From Glossina fuscipes (taxonomy: Eukaryota; Arthropoda; Insecta; Diptera; Glossinidae), in assembly GCF_014805625.2 (NCBI RefSeq), contig NW_023998457.1, positions 768,495-832,494 on the forward strand: a stretch of DNA of 64,000 nucleotides, read 5' to 3'. The notes beneath the pieces are model-generated. The model had not been told where the DNA came from, ran no database searches, and was given only the letters and a program-made list of their open reading frames with translations. Position numbers and translations under genes: made by a program. Below are positions 47,128-61,547 of this stretch, piece by piece (positions within the stretch are counted from its first letter, which is position 1; each line of letters starts with the position of its first letter).

Positions 47128-50100
47128 CTAAAATTAAGCAATATAATCTTTTAGACTCACTTGTAATTGAACTTTTTTTTTTTTAAAACTCACCTCGTTT
47201 TCGTATTGAATTTCGAGCAGGGCTCTTGAGTGGCCAAACTCTTGCATGACATGTTCCGCTTGTTTTAGAATATCTTGACGGGAGATGGCCCGTTTACGGC
47301 GATCTAGACGTGGTGCTACTCTCTCCGATGATTCGGCTGAATTTAAGTCGGGAGTAGCATCTAACAAACGTTGCAAAGCTCGGTCTCTATCGAAACTAGT
47401 AGCATAGAATAGCAAGTGTCGCGTTTCGAAAGGAAATAAGAAAGGACAGGCCATTCCGATTTGTGGCAGCCACTGCGGTAAATTGCCAGTCATAATAACG
47501 AGTGGATCTTGTAGTTGACGGTTAGCTTTGGCCGTGATTTTTGAATGTATAAATTCAGCTTGATTTACGATAGGTTGGCGTTGGACACAGCCATATAAGT
47601 GCTCCCAATAACGATTAAGAGCATTAATAATTCGTAGCATGCAGAGGGCATCAAGTGATGCATCTTGAACCGAAGTAACTACATCAGCAGGCAGTGTTTT
47701 AGCAAGGAATGGCTTCAAAGCTGAAATCACGGGAGGGGCTATGCCTTCGTGCCACAACTCTGTTTTCTTGCGCAACAATTTCGATGATGATTTACTACTC
47801 TTCTTAGGCATTGATGATGAAGATGAGCTAGAAGCCCCAGAATTACTGGTCGTTGGGGCTGATGATGACGATGAGCTAGGTGCGGTGCTAGTGAGGTTAG
47901 ATTTACAATTAATGCCACTGCTTGAACTGCCCACAGATATATCCTCTTCGACGGGACGATAGTATATGGTATGCTGTTGGACCCACACACTAGCATTGCC
48001 TATATTAAAACATTAAAATTATCATTATTATATTATTTTTTACCAAATTTTTTATCTTTACCTAATGGCGTTTCAGTATCAGTATCGGTTTCCGATTGAT
48101 CGTTAGCCATAGGAGAATATTGTTTGACGGCTTGATAAACAGTCATATTATAGGGCAAAACATGATCTCCGATTAAAAATTGCAATTTGTGTTTAAATCC
48201 GCTCTGTGACATGACAACTGCGGCAACATTGTCATCCATATCCTCTTCAGAGTCATCGTCGGAATCGCCGCGTATTCCACCATAACCGCGTATCACTAAA
48301 TAACGTTCAATAGCCTGTACCATTGCAAGAGGGTCGATTTTAACTGTGCCTCCTTTCCATTGACGTAAATTATTGCAATCAGGATGACGTTGTAAGTTGC
48401 ACTGAAAAAAAATCAATGAACATTGGAATTCTTGACTGAACGTTCCACTCACCTTCAACTGATGCGTATTGAAGAACTTCAAAGCACTTGTGTTGGAACG
48501 TCCCCCACCAGGACCAGCCGGAAAATCATGCACTTTCACAGGGAATTGCTCCAATTGCGTAACGCAAGCATTAAGTTTGGAAACAAATGCGGAAAACGCT
48601 GCAGGATCTATTTGAGGCAAATTGCTGACTTTACTCATGGGCTCTAAAGGAAGACCAGCGAAAACGTGCATAAAACTGCGCAAACGCACCTCTCGCTCTA
48701 CCACACCTTCTTCGGCGGTCATATAATTTAGCATAGCCTTAATTAGCCCCGAATGGTTGACTTCAAAGGGCGAGATGTCGCTTTCTAAGAGAATTGTCTT
48801 TAGTTCTATCAATGCGTCTAAACAGTTCGTAGGACTGCCGCAGAGTTTATCAATGACGGAGGTGAGGCTTTGCAACACGTTGGCACTATTGCGTGAGCCC
48901 TCTACACTTCCCGCAATTTTGCAACTGTCTTGGGAGGCATAACGTTTAATAAAGTTTATAGCTTGTTCCCGCACCCATTGCCGTGCCTTTTCACGATTAC
49001 CCGCTGCTATCAGATTAGCTTGAGAAATACTTTTGCTTAAATGTTGGGCTGCTAAACTGCTGCCACCCATATTATGGCTGGCGCTTGACCCTGAACCGCT
49101 GGGATTTTGTGGGACCGAACTGTTACTGCTGTGAGCATCTTTAGCGAACCCACTACCCGTAGATGAATTGTGCTGAGATCCTTGGCGTCCCCAACGGGCC
49201 GGGTTGAGCGAGGCTAAAAAGGATGTAGTCTTTGTTGTTCCAGATGTCGAACTGTGATGAGTGCCGCTTCCAGTACCTCCGCTACCGCCACTAAACCGTG
49301 ATTTTGAACTGCTAGGCGTATTACGACCCGCTGCATTGCTACTGTTACCACTACCGCATCCTCCTCCTAGTCCGGTAGCTCTACTGAGTAAATCGTGCAT
49401 TGCCGAGGTAGAAGTGGTTGCAGCCGCTGCTCCAGTTGCTGCTGCTGAAGACCCACTACCATCATCCTGTCGCGTTTTCGAACGACTGCTCGACTGAGAT
49501 TTCCTTTTCGGTGGTACCTTACGTTTAAGCATGTCGCTCATTTTATGTTGCAGCGCCGAAGTAGATGTAGGTGGAGGTGCAGATGAACTTGCTGATGCCA
49601 TACCTATAGTTTGATAATGTGGTGGTGGACCATTTGAATTCTGCCCGCCGCCTTGTGAATACTGTGACGTTAAAGGCGGAGGTGGTGATAGTTGATTAAA
49701 TGCTGCATATTGTTGTTCAGATCCGCTTCCCACTGTAGGCGGGGGTGGTACCGTTTGATTTGCATTTCCAGTGTAAACAAAATAGCTTTGTTGCTGTCCT
49801 TGCGAATGATGATGATGATGGCTCGTGTGATGCTGCTGCTGTTGTGGTGTCATTTGCGTATGGGCCGGAGCGGAACTGCTGTATTGAAAATGCACATCAG
49901 ATGACGTGGAAGCCGATCCACTTGCTGCATTTATGTTCAGAGCCATTGACGTGGGCATAGCACCAACTTTTTGATTACTGCTCTGATTATTTCCCCCACC
50001 GCTGGTAGCAGCTGCTGTTAAAGCATTCATAGCATGTGAAAAGCTCTTCATGGTATAAGGATGCTGTTGATGGCTATGTGATCCAGTTTTTGATGTGTTA

Positions 50101-53100
50101 GGCGTAGCAGAGGCTGAAGAGCTGTTACCTCCTTGCTGACCTACCGCAATTGCGTTATCTATAAAGAAGGGATTCATTTGCAGACTAGACGCTGAGGCAG
50201 GTGCACTTTGAGAACCATTGGCACTCATATTCGCAGCCAACGGTTTAGGTGAAGGATTGGCACAAATAGGATGATTGGGATCGGTAAGCTGCGTGATTTG
50301 ATATATAACGCCTTCACGCCGAAAGTGCATACCAAAAACGTCAGGCAATTTTTGCATGAGTATTTCAGCCATTTGAAGAGCCCCCACTACAATACGCAAA
50401 TCATTGCTGCCCAGCATCCCTGCTATATGACTGGAAACCAATTGGTATTTCAGTACGTCGCTTAGCAGCTCCGGTGAAGCATAATAAACCATACGCAACA
50501 AAGCTCTTAGGCACTTGTAGCGAACATTGGGACCAGCCGACGAACTGTAAACTTCATACAGAACATTAAACAAGTTCTTAATAAATTCAGCTGCTAAACC
50601 ACGTTCTTCCTTCAAGCAAGCAATGCGGGAATCAACAGAGGGACGACGTTTTTGCGATATCCCGCTGGGAGGCGCTATACCGGCTGTGGCGGCAGCTGCT
50701 ACTGTTGTACTCAAGGCGGTAATGGCTGTAGCTACGGCAGAAGTTGTCAAATCCTGACCGGTATTATTTGAAAGTGTATTGGCGGGTGGCGGTGGAGGCG
50801 GCACGTAGTTAGGATTCACTTTGCGTTGAACTTGTCTTGCAGTGCCTGTGTCTTCATTTATTTGCTGCATTGAGTGAAAATCCACAGTATATGTACGGCC
50901 CAATGTACTTAAACTAAATTCATCCTCTGAATTTAAATGGGCTGCTTCAATCATGCGCGAATCTATGGTTGAATAATTATGCCAAGTGCCGCGATCGTCA
51001 CGCCATTGCCATTGCACTTGATCCTGAGTGTTGATGGTGGGACGATCGAGTAAAGCGTCAACCACAAAAATGCCGTCTGTAGGCAGACGCGGCATTAATT
51101 CCCCTATCAGGCAGGTAATTTCATATAATTCCGAAGGTGATCGCGATACGAGTTCTACATGATTAGCGATCGAAATCGACGATAATTCGGCGTTTCCGGT
51201 CAGCAAATACAACAGTGTGGCGGCTATGTCACTCTTTAACAAAGATATAGCCAAATCGGGGCAATTGGCACACATCAAGCTAAGCATACGTACTACAGCC
51301 GTAAAAGTACCCGAATTGAGAAGAGCCGGTGTAACCACCAGGAGCTGTTGACAATTCTTTAATAAATCTTTACTCGCTATTTCCTGCAAACGCTTTGGAT
51401 CATACTGGAAGCTCTCGACCAAACGGCAAAAAGCTGAACAAACACTTTCTACGCATTTTTTATCTTGCTGAGCCAAGAGGCGGGCTAAGAGAGGTAAACT
51501 TTCCGATACAAAATGAAATTCTTCAGGATGTAAATTTAAGCAGCAATTTGCTGTAATGGCTAAAGCGGCTCGTTGAGCGTTAATTGAAAAAAAATCTAGA
51601 TATGTGAGGCAGGCCGATATACCATTAGCCTGTAATATGGCTTTATTATGGCGACGTGACAATATCTCCAGAGCGCTTAAACTTTGTTCAGCCACGTCCA
51701 TGCATTGAATAACTTGTAATTTTTCTAAGAAAACCGGAACGGCTTCGACTACTGTTCCCGACGAACGAGGCAAAGCTTCCAACATATAAGCCAACGCACG
51801 GCAAGCATTATTCATAATATCGAAATTATGCTCCATACGCAACAATGTAATTAAAGCTGGCACCACTTGTTTTATGGGGAAACCAGCCAAAGTGTCCTCG
51901 TTGCCCATGACAAGCATTTGGCACATTTCAATGGCTGCTTGCAGTTGTTGACTTTCGTCATGCGATTGTAAACCTTGTAATAATTGCTGCGCTTTCGACG
52001 AGCTGCCATTACCAATCGTTCGATGCAAGATATGTGTCATACGAGGTCCCAAGGCACCGAATAAATGAGGCGGCAAGCCTCGGGCTTCCAATAAAGCCTG
52101 TAAACGTCCCACTTCGCTGTCATCGCTCTCCGAGTCGCCATGCGAATTCGAATTTGCCGTATTGCTCGTCGTCGTTGTCGTCGTTGTATTGCTACCGCTT
52201 GCACTACCGTTCGCTGTTGCCGGTACAGAGGAGCTAGCTACAGTTGATGCACTAACTGTATTGCTGTTCGAAGACGTCGTGCCACGTAAAACGTTAGCAA
52301 CAGCTAAGGATGCTAAATTTAAAAAAAAAAAAATATATATATATATGCATATATAATTATGAAAAGTAATTCTTTTTTTTTTTTTCTTTCCTTCAATATT
52401 AAAATGAATATAAAACATTTAGATTACAAAATGTTGGGGGGAATCGTGTATAAATTGTGGTAAAAAAAAAAAAATCATGAAAGCCTTTAAAGAAAAAAAT
52501 TTTGAAAAATATACATATTTCTTACAAATAAATTTCTGCCATATTTAAATTTTATGCAATTTTATGCGACATACATACAATGAGTATGAATAAAATGTAC
52601 GCCACCTTTCACGCTACATCGTGCAGTCTTAGAGTAATTCTCTGTGCGTAATGCCATTTACTATCTTTTGATTTCAACGGAGAATTATACACCAAAGTCA
52701 ACCAAATCGAAGGTTAAAACCGTAAGCCAAAGTCATATATCACGTAAGATTGCGCCTAAAAATTAAGTCCACAATATTCCAATTATGCGCGAACATATCG
52801 AATATCAGGAATTTTTTTTTTTTTTTTTTTTGCCTAAACCATTAGCACTGTCACAGACACCAGTGGGGAAATGATTTCTGAGTATCGGTCAGGTGAAAGG
52901 CATTATGACTAGATATAAGACTTGGACCTACGCATACGATCTGGAAAAACCAATCAATCCAGCGAATATCGTGCAAAAGGTTAGCCAAGAAAGGAAAGTC
53001 GATCAAAACTGAAGGTGATGTTAATAGTTTCCCTCGATTATCGTGATGTTGTCCACTACGCGTTCCTTTCGCCCAGCCAAACTGTTAATCAGCAATATTA

Positions 53101-56100
53101 TGCATCGTTTGTGTGAAGCAGTGCGCAAACACAGAAAGGAATTCTGAGGAAAGACAAGTCTTAACTTGGATCTTCGAGACTACTCTGCTTCAAAATCAAA
53201 TCATATTGTTTCACAACCACAGTATTCACCTGATTTAACCCCATGTAATTTCTGGTTTTTCTTTAAACTCGAAAAGCATGGTCAGAGGACACCGTTTTGA
53301 CTCGATTGAAGAGATACACGCTGAAGCGAAGAAAGCCGTTAAAGGCCATTCCGAAAATCTACTACAACAATTGTGTCGAATCGATTAAGAAAAATTAGGG
53401 ACTTTGCTAATGCTGTTGGCAATTCAAACGTATCGGTCAACAAAATTTGAAAAGATATTTTGGACCTGAAATATGTCAAATTTCGAATGGTACCGAGAAC
53501 TCTGTATTGGTTGTTAGTCCATACTGTTCGACAACTACAGTATTCACCTGATTTAACCCTTATTCCATAAACTCGAAAAGATCGGTCCGGGGACTTCATT
53601 GAAGAGATTGAAGAGAGCTGAATCAAAGAAAGCTTCTGAAGGCCATTCCGGAAATCGACTATAACGAGTTTTATTATAAGGATTGGAAAAAAACATTGGT
53701 GTATTGCATCTAAGAGGGTTATTTCGAAGACGGCAAAGATAGGTTTAGGAATTAAAAAGGAAAAAATATGAACTGGTCTTTCTTTTTTGAGAAAGTAGTG
53801 TACAAGAAAATTAAAAAAATCAGTTGCAGTTCAATTTCAGAATTCCTCATCTTAGGAACTTAATCTTGTGATTGTCAACCTCAATGCGGACTTAGGCTAG
53901 GCAAAACGAAATTCGCTAAGACAAATCAAGCTTTTTTGTGAAGATTTCTTAACTCCTTGCACTCCGTAGGCGCCGCTATTGCGCCAGTGCTGTCAGTGCA
54001 CTAACTCCGTAGGCGCCGCTATTGCGCCATATGCTTTCGTTGCACTAACTCTATCGGTGCAGCTACTGCGTAGTTTCGATTCAATGACTAGCGAATTTTG
54101 AATTTTATTTTATAATAGATAGATTAACCCACATGCAAGCAGGAGATTATTGGGAAAGCTTCGAGATCAGAGAAAACGAAAGTGATAATGAAATTGATAT
54201 TGAATTTTTTGTAGGAAATTTAGTTCAATTCAAAGGGAGAATAGTTGCTTTCATCATGTATAATCCTAACAAACCTACAAAATGGGGTATAAAAATTTTT
54301 GTGGTAGCAGATTCAGAAACGGCTTCCCTATTCCGGCATTATAACTTCTGAAAATCTTGTTAGTTCTGATTTACCAATAAGAACAAGAATTCCGTTACAT
54401 CTTTTTCAATAAATAATAGATTAAATAACTACACCGCAGAGGGATGCCACCTGTACACGGACAGGTATTACACCAGCTTACCTTTAGCTAAGGAATTAAT
54501 GCAAATGAAATGCCACCTAACTGGTACTATTCAAATCAACAGAAAAGGTGTTCCTGCTACTATAAACAAAACCAAAATTTTTAAATAGAACAACTGCTGC
54601 TAAAAGAAAAGGAAATATATAACACTGTTAGCTTGGAAGCATAAAAGGGTTGTTACTTTATTGAGTACTTGGAATAATACTGGAATGACATCTACCAAGA
54701 GATATATTCGAGGTGGGTCAGAAGTAATAGTTAGTAAACCTAACGTAGTGTTCGACTACACACATTCAATGGGTGGTGTAGGTCGCGCTGATCAGTTTTC
54801 TTAAATATCATAACTAAGTTGAATTACAAAATACAAATATCAAATTGTATTTCTATTATCACAAACTACATTAATTAAATAAATAAATTTATAGCAACAG
54901 ATCTTATTTTTTTTTAGTACAACAGAATTTCATCTTGCAGATGCTCCAACGCAAAAATGTCACGGAGTTGTTGCACTTTTGGGTAAAAAAACACTCAGAG
55001 TGCAAAGGGTAAAATATTAATAATTTGAATGATTGATTGATTATAGGCTATCAGAAGGACTGTCGACCATTGTCATTGTCTTTTCAAAATTTGGTATAGA
55101 TAATTCCCCAAGAGGAAGTTTGGATGCATTGTTTTCACTTCTAGCTGTTTTTACTTATCACGGAATTTTTAATACTACCGATGACTGAGATTTAGCTCTC
55201 TTGTCGTCAACACTTGCGGTTGGCTTGGTAATGCACAGTCAGCTGTTATTTAATATTGAGACCCGCAATCACTAGTTGCTTGGCTCTATAAGCCTTCACA
55301 AAGTCGGCGCCAAGGAAGATCTGTGGTCGGTCGGTAAAGTGCTTATAAGAAATGTGACCACGCCTTGTCAGAAACGAGATAAATATATATATATAAAAAA
55401 AACCCTGCCAATTTGCTATGATTTTGGAAGAAATTCATTGTTTTCATCATACGAACAAATATTAAACCTATTTCTTTAGTTTATTTCATATTCTAACACT
55501 AATCTTATAAAATATTTTTCATATCTAGCGATGGGGAAATTTAGATTTGTTTCCTTAAAGGCTTTCTTTTCTCTTGTTGTAGTGCTTGCAGATAACCTGT
55601 AGGTTTGAACACAAAATTACATGGGCCGACATCAGACCGACACAATTGGAAATTTTTATCGTGTATCTGTTGTAATGAGCAAAAACCCACAAAGTGGCGA
55701 TGTTCTCAGTTCATGTTAGATTGCAGGTGTGCTCTCTGAATTTTAACAATTTCTATACAGGGTGCAACTCTCTATTTTTCCATGATTTGCCAAAGAATGC
55801 TCAACTCAAATGTAAATTTTAATAGGAACATGGGATAAAATACCCATTATATTAAGTTTAAACATATAAAAATACTATAGCTAGCATTAAATACCCTACA
55901 CTACTTCGTTGAATACATAATAATACCGTTTATGTGGAGTGTATCGTAAAAGTGGTCCGATCCATATAATTTTCAAAAGCATTCGGACTTGAACCGGAAC
56001 ACTTCGGGTGTACCAAATTCGATCAAAATATCTCAAAAATTGCGACCTTTAGAATGAACACAAAAACAAAAAAAACAAGACGGGTAGACAAGCTTCGAAT

Positions 56101-59100
56101 CGGATATTTTAATTAAATTTGCTACACTGACATACTTTGATCCAAGGATTAAAGCTATTGAAAGAGTTCTGCAAAATTTCCCACAAAACTCATTGATTAA
56201 CAGTATTTTGACATTCAAAACTGATATGAAGAGCTTGTTTCAGCTGGCTCAACTATTTGAATCCTCTATCTCACATAAGCACCCCTATGAACGCTGAATC
56301 TTTGTACGATCGATAGGTGCCATTTTCAATAGATAGTATTCTTAGAGGCACACTTGATGCACAAAAAATCAAATTTATAGTTTGGTTATGATATATTTCG
56401 CATTTTGGATATAGCTACACAGACCATAACGAAGATCGCACCATACATGGGTATGAACATTATTGGCATGTTGTTTGCACCTTTCGTGTGTTGAGATCTG
56501 GGTTAAGATTTGAAAAAAAAGATCCCCATTTTATAGGCGAGTAAGCAAAGAAATGTCACTAACAATTTAATGGTCGCGGATTGAACTGTGATTGAACTGT
56601 GGTAGAGTTATCAATCAACAGGCGAATATATGATCTAAGTTTTCCAGCAGATAACTTGTAAATTTATTTACATATTACATATATATTTATTTACATATTA
56701 CGTACAATAAGTACATAAATAAACAAATACGAAATTTTATAGAAGACAAAGCGCGTAAAACTTTCAATTTTCTCTTTTTAGAAATGTTCATTGTTCGTTC
56801 ATCATGAAAATTAACTCAATTGATTGGTGCAAGGATTCATTTACAGTGACGGAAAAATAACGTAAACATAACCAAACAGAAAATGTGTTCATATAATCCA
56901 CGAAATATGCTCACAAGCCGCATATAACGGAAAATTTAAAATATATATTTGATATACGATATGTCCGATATAAAATAGGATCGGATATATCGATCTCTTT
57001 TGCAAATAAAGATCAATTGTGTATGTGTGTGTGCGTAGTGGTTGGTATTAAAAAAGTTGCTTCCATTGGAATATAAATTTCTTTTCTGCTTATAATTGCT
57101 ATGCGTAGGAACAGAATGACGTAAGCGACACTGTGCGTATTGAAATAAAAATTTTCAAAATTCCGTTTCGGCTATTTGAACTTTCTCTTTACTCGGCCAG
57201 GTATGTATGCTGTTCAAGTAAAGTGTAATCGATTTCTAGGTTTATCTTGAATCAACTAATTGTCATGGACAAATTTACTCGTCATTAAGAGAAATGGTAA
57301 TAAACCTAATTCTCTTCTTAAACGAAATTTCATGTCATACACGAACTAAAAAGGAAAAATAATTTTTTTACATGAAAATTGAGTTATAACACGAGTTAAA
57401 AAGAAAATGTTCCCTTTTTACATGAATTGTTTTTTTTAACACGATTTTCAAAATTCTATAAATTTTTTTTATTATTATTTTTTTTTTTATATTTCTCTAA
57501 ATCACAAGTTTGATTACGGCGATTATATGTGTATATGAAAGGGTTTTCCAGAATTATGCATGGAGTAAGGGCGTGATGTATTTTTTAAGCTATTTATTAT
57601 TAGTTTGGTTTTTCAAGGCATAAGTTATTTCTTATAATATATTTAATGAATTAAAATGCGTAAGGCACGAAATAAATTCTTGGGTAATCTCTAACAAGAA
57701 TTTTTTAATATTATTCATTGTAATTGCTTTTTTACGAAACGATTTCCCCATTCAGCCACCTTATCTTTTTTTACACGTTTTTTTTGGGAATGTATCTGCT
57801 GCGTAAAAAGAGAATCAATTGCATTTTGTGGTATGATGACTATACTTAGTTCTATCGGTGTGTACACATATCCCAAAATTTTTCTAGTTAATGGCAACAA
57901 AGACTGAATCAATTGTTTCGAGACACTTTACTCGATATACCCTACACTGTCTATAAATCGGGCAAATGAAGCAACATAAATGGCTACACGACAATGTAAA
58001 CTAAGAAAGAAATCCATTTTTAAAAGATAAACAAAAATATTTTTGCTCATTACTCAAAAACTATAACAATAAAAATTTAATGTATTCTATGGATGATTAT
58101 ATAGCACGCGTACAGAAATAGAAAAAAATCAGCCAAGCCCATCCAATGATTAAAGCGCGTTAAAATTTCATTTTCTTCGCTTCTTATACTCTATATCACT
58201 CACGTAAACTCACAAGCCGCAGAAATTTTTAACTTAAAAGATCAACGAACAACGAAGACAAAGAACCGAGTTTATTTTTGAACTGAGCTAGGCAATAATT
58301 GTAAAAAAAACAAATTTAATTTTTTTAGTTAGTAATTATAATTTCAAAGCTCGGACAGACGGACATAATTAAATGATCTCATGCTAATTAAAAATACTCA
58401 TATTACATCGCTTGTGTGATACAAAGTTATATTAAGTTCACACGGATGCACGCAACATCCAGAAGGACTTTCGATAGACGCATTTTTTATTATGCCAAAC
58501 GATTCAGAATCATTTTCTAAATCGGGAAGTTTTCTGAATCGATCGAAACTTGTCTGACTGCCCTGTTTTCTTGTGTTCAACCGAAATGTTATGGCCAAAG
58601 GACAAACGGTATTCAATATGTTTCGGTTCGGACCACTTTCTCGATTACTTCTCCTATGGCGGCTTATTCTGAAAAGACGTTACATGAATGATGTTTAATT
58701 ATGGGGTTTACTGTTTCTGTTATACCATACACAGAGTATATTACGTTAGTGCGGACGTAATTAACACCCAGAAGGCCTCAAGGTAGACCTATTTTTTATT
58801 ATACCGATCGATTCAGAATCTTTTTTTAAATCGATCTAAGCCCCTGTCTATCGATTTCAACCTATTTTTAGAAATTTTGGTAGACTGACTGGTTTTCACC
58901 TAACGATGAACGCTTTTGGAAAATGGCATTTTGAAAGATCTTAAATGGAAAAAACTTGCAATTTTCAAAATATTTCAACAAAAATCGATGTCGACACGAA
59001 GTTGCTATGAAAAATTTTTGAAACCCTCTCTCATATAACTGGGCCTTTATATGGTAAACAAAAGATCCAATTTTTTAATATTTCATGGCGAAGATTAATT

Positions 59101-61322
59101 CATAACATCAAACTGAAGCAGAATTTGGACCATGTAGATCTATTTTTTGAATATCCGCTGCATTGGGAGCATCCTCAGAAAATGTGGACTTTTAGAAGGC
59201 AAAAAGCCTAATTGACAACTTCTTTATGATCGCAATTTGACACAAATTTGAATGACATGGAACCATTTTTTGGATCTCCATCCATGTAAGATTTCTCATG
59301 AAGAGCAATCCCCCCTTCAGGAAACGATTCAATATTAAATAAATTATGATGAAAATTGGTCTATAATAGAAATTTAGCACAGAAATTAATGGTAGAGAAT
59401 TTAAATCACATAGGTCTATTTTGTAGAGCCCAACATATACAAGGATTATCATGGCAAGTAAGTCCTTATATGGAGAGAAAACGTAATTTCTAGTTTTTTA
59501 TGACGAAAACCGAAAAATAATAAGATCTTTGACAGATAAATTAAGTTCACAAAATTTGGATCACGTCATGCCTGGGTATCCTCCAATAGAGAGCATGCCT
59601 TTGCATGAATCTAATGTATAATTTTTTGTGTGTTATTACCAAAACAAATGAATAACTTTACTAGCCGAAGTTGTGTAGGGTTTCTAATGATCGGCCTTTC
59701 CCGACTATATTGTTCTTCGTACGGAATTTCATAATATTCAAAAAAAAAAAACATTTAGGCACGTCTTTGGCAAATCCCGGTACCATCATCATGACTTTCG
59801 CCTTTTTTATCCGACAAATGTGTTTGTTATTATGGATGAAGTTATATGAAAGACAAAAAAACTAACTATGTATTCTGCTTCTTTTTTTTTTTTTTTTAAT
59901 TTATATAATGTGCTAACTTATTAATGAATGAATGGTATTATTATCGTACGATATATAGTATTAGTTCAGCAATTTTATAAAATAAGGAAACAAAAATAAA
60001 AAATAATAATAATAATAACAATCATAATAAAAATAATCAAACAGAACTGTCACCTCCGTTGGGACTGTCGCAAAATAAATGATGAAATGATTAAATGAAG
60101 ACTCTTTTTTAAAAAAGTATATATATATTTTAAAAACAATTAAGACTTTTTCTTTTCTTAACGACTAAAAGGTTAGTTAAAAAAATTAAAAAAAAAAAAA
60201 AAAAAAATTTAAGAAAAATTATATGTGCTGCCACCTTATTTAGATTCATTAAAATTATAAATGAATAAAGGGAAAAATTTCATTCTCAATCCAATACAGA
60301 AAAAAATTTTCAAACAAAAGCTAGAAAACAATTAAAAAAAAAAAAAAAATACCCGATGATGATTTTTGTTAGATTGTTTTTGAAAATGCGTGTGAGGAGG
60401 TGAAAATATGTAAATATGTTTATAAACAAAAAAAAAAAAAAAAAAAAACTTACATAGTCTGCGGAGGGGAGACAAAGTAAAGAAATTTGTGCTAATATTT
60501 TAAGAAGTTAGCTATAAGCAGGACAGCTAAAGGAAATTCACAACAATTTCTTGCTGCAGCGAGTCGAGCATGTGCACAACGTGTTTGTGTGTAGTGTATG
60601 TTTTATGTAAATCGATCGGAATGTTTGCGTACGTTTATGTGTGTTTACGTGGTTGCGTGTGTGTTCAATGGTTGGGTTTGCATATACGTTTGGATGTGTG
60701 TTTAATTGTGTGCGTGCGTGTTTTTGTGTTTGTGAGTACGCGCATATTGTGTATGTTATGTAGAGTGAATGTCTGTTTGCGCGAGTGAAAGAGAAAAGAA
60801 AGAATTTACCTGTATTTGTTTGTCCCCCACTTGCAGCAGCAGGTGTATGGGATGTAACTGTGGTTGATGATGACGGTGGTGGTGGTGGTGGTCCCGTATT
60901 AGGCGTTTGTTGTGCCATTAAATTATAGCTTAATGCATCCGCAGAAGCTGAAGAGGAGTAGTTAGCAACGAACGATTTCGTAATAAGAACGAACGAACGA
61001 ACGAACGAACAAACGAACGAACGTACGAACGAACAAACGAACGAACGAGCGAGCGAACAAGAGAGCGAGTAAATGAGCAAGCGAACGAGCAAACGTACGT
61101 ACGTTACGAGTAAATATGAACGAGCGTTAGAGAGAATGAGAATCATGAAAAACGAATATATTTTTTATATTTTAATATGGATGGAATATTTGAAAACGAT
61201 AAAAAAAAAAAACAAAGAAAAATAACAAAAAAAAAAAAAACATGCAAGTTTTCTTAGGGCTATATATAAAAAGAAAATATAAATTGGAAAATGTAACTTT
61301 TATAATATTTTCATTTCTTAAC

Positions 61323-61354
<32 letters not shown>

Positions 61355-61513
61355 GTGAGAAAGGAAGCACTGTAGATTACCATAACCCAAAACGTTTATA
61401 ATCATTTTTAGCTTAAACCACATAATTGTCTTATATTTTTTTTTGTTCTTTATACATTATTTTAAAATATTTCCTCAATTTAATTAAATTAAATGTTAAA
61501 GTGGCCTCTTTCA

Positions 61514-61547
<34 letters not shown>

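Larger units (their letters stand above)
53953..55009 (+). mobile_element. piggyBac-type element, internally deleted, in ctrip intron
   Basis: The left end follows TTAA at 53,949-53,952 and begins CTCCTTGCACTCC. The right end is the near-inverse, its reverse complement reading CCCTTTGCACTCTGAGTG and ending at 55,009. It is followed by TAAA, a one-base decay of the expected TTAA target duplication. The interior carries parts of a piggyBac transposase in the same orientation. At 1,057 bp it is far shorter than autonomous elements (about 2.4 kb), so a large internal part is missing. The end at 55,009 is the better preserved. Confidence 0.75.

Noticed and set aside
52313..52418. Extension of the large ctrip exon to an ATG at 52,418
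   Set aside because: The added peptide is Lys/Phe/Ile-rich intron sequence. A good acceptor at 52,313 in phase with the exon at 60,810 explains the true boundary.
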